Notes under the pieces: generated by a model
Told to the model about the DNA's origin: nothing
What the model saw: the letters and a program-made list of their open reading frames with translations, nothing else
Database searches by the model: none
Position numbers and translations under genes: made by a program
Source of the DNA: Saccharomycopsis phalli
Lineage: Eukaryota > Ascomycota > Saccharomycetes > Ascoideales > Saccharomycopsidaceae
Reading direction: 5' to 3'
DNA: 64,000 bases
Assembly (NCBI GenBank): GCA_020342235.1
Contig: CP073218.1
Span: 1,426,001-1,490,000, forward strand
In this document: positions 63,847 to 64,000 of the stretch, piece by piece
How the letters are laid out: each line of letters starts with the position of its first letter
Position numbering within the stretch: position 1 is the first letter of the stretch

Positions 63847-64000
63847 ATGACCCAGTGCCTAAGCGAACCATATTACCGTCAGGGCGACTCGGTGCAAGAT
63901 GTGCTTGAAAGGCTCCCGTTACACCACTTTGGTGCAGTGGAGTTGCCTGGTACCAAAGCCAATGGGTACTCGCCAGTAGTGAGACACGAGCTCTCAAAAG
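63847..64000 (+). CDS. 5' end of a gene, possibly a fatty acyl-CoA synthetase (partial)
   Basis: The frame from ATG 63847 is open to the window edge (51 codons) and begins MTQCLSEPYYRQGDSVQDVL. A TATA element sits 30 bp upstream. The segment VELPGTKANGYSPVVRHEL resembles the N-terminal PGT...G(F/Y)S.(I/V)(Y/V)R signature of long-chain acyl-CoA synthetases (Faa/Lcf group), which activate fatty acids with ATP and CoA. No catalytic motif is included, so the assignment is tentative. Confidence 0.4.
   Translation, partial: MTQCLSEPYYRQGDSVQDVLERLPLHHFGAVELPGTKANGYSPVVRHELSK

Noticed and set aside
1-64000. tRNA, rRNA, snRNA or CRISPR-like features
   Set aside because: I scanned intergenic DNA for B-box-like GGTTCGA(N)TC and similar motifs and found only copies inside coding sequence. 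The repeats are contiguous and lack the spacer structure of CRISPR arrays.

Overview
The window is a piece of a nuclear chromosome from a budding yeast (Saccharomycotina). About 22 protein-coding genes are recognisable. Nearly all are single-exon, and most have clear fungal orthologues (GPN3, MSC2, TRM82, RRN5, SLY1, CCT6, ARV1, TDP1, AVL9, RGP1, YCF1-type ABC transporter, IFH1, LMO1, FHL1, a KDM4 demethylase). The two introns found are tiny (35 and 37 nt). Each splits the gene after codon 16 or 17, and each has its branch-point sequence (CTAAT or CTAAC) almost touching the 3' AG. That layout is known from Yarrowia and other early-diverging yeasts and not from Saccharomyces or the CTG-Ser clade. 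A Trax gene, lost in Saccharomyces cerevisiae, fits an early-diverging lineage. The exact species cannot be named from the sequence. CTG codons fall in membrane helices and hydrophobic cores, so standard CTG-Leu decoding is assumed.

Layout. 1-9.6 kb: GPN3 (RNA polymerase assembly GTPase), a small Zn2Cys6 regulator, the zinc transporter MSC2, then TRM82 head to head with a BTB protein. 10.6-20.8 kb: RRN5 (Pol I initiation), SLY1 (ER-Golgi fusion), CCT6 (chaperonin) and a Trax nuclease subunit. 21.9-25.5 kb: ARV1 and TDP1 share an 88-bp divergent promoter, followed by a possible membrane microprotein. 25.9-36 kb: AVL9 with a very long disordered N-terminus, an unrecognised probable mitochondrial protein, and a divergent pair (a 61-aa secreted Kex2-type precursor and an unrecognised 445-aa protein). 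37-41 kb: a GH18 chitinase ending in KRDEL, and RGP1. 42-46.7 kb: YCF1-type vacuolar ABC transporter. 49-59 kb: IFH1, LMO1 and FHL1. 60.8-62.3 kb: KDM4-type demethylase. 63.85 kb to the edge: the 5' end of a further gene.

Functional links. IFH1 and FHL1 encode the co-activator and the forkhead protein that together drive ribosomal-protein genes in yeast, and here they lie about 6.5 kb apart. RRN5 and GPN3 also serve ribosome and RNA polymerase production. SLY1, ARV1, AVL9, RGP1 and MSC2 all belong to the secretory pathway. Otherwise the order looks like ordinary eukaryotic gene scatter, with no operon-like system.

The most striking non-genic property is that almost every intergenic region carries short tandem repeats (units of 7 to 45 bp). 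Several of these run into coding sequence and shape proteins (AVL9, MSC2, TDP1, the CCT6 tail, the C-terminus of the 445-aa protein). No tRNA, rRNA, CRISPR array or intact transposon was recognised.
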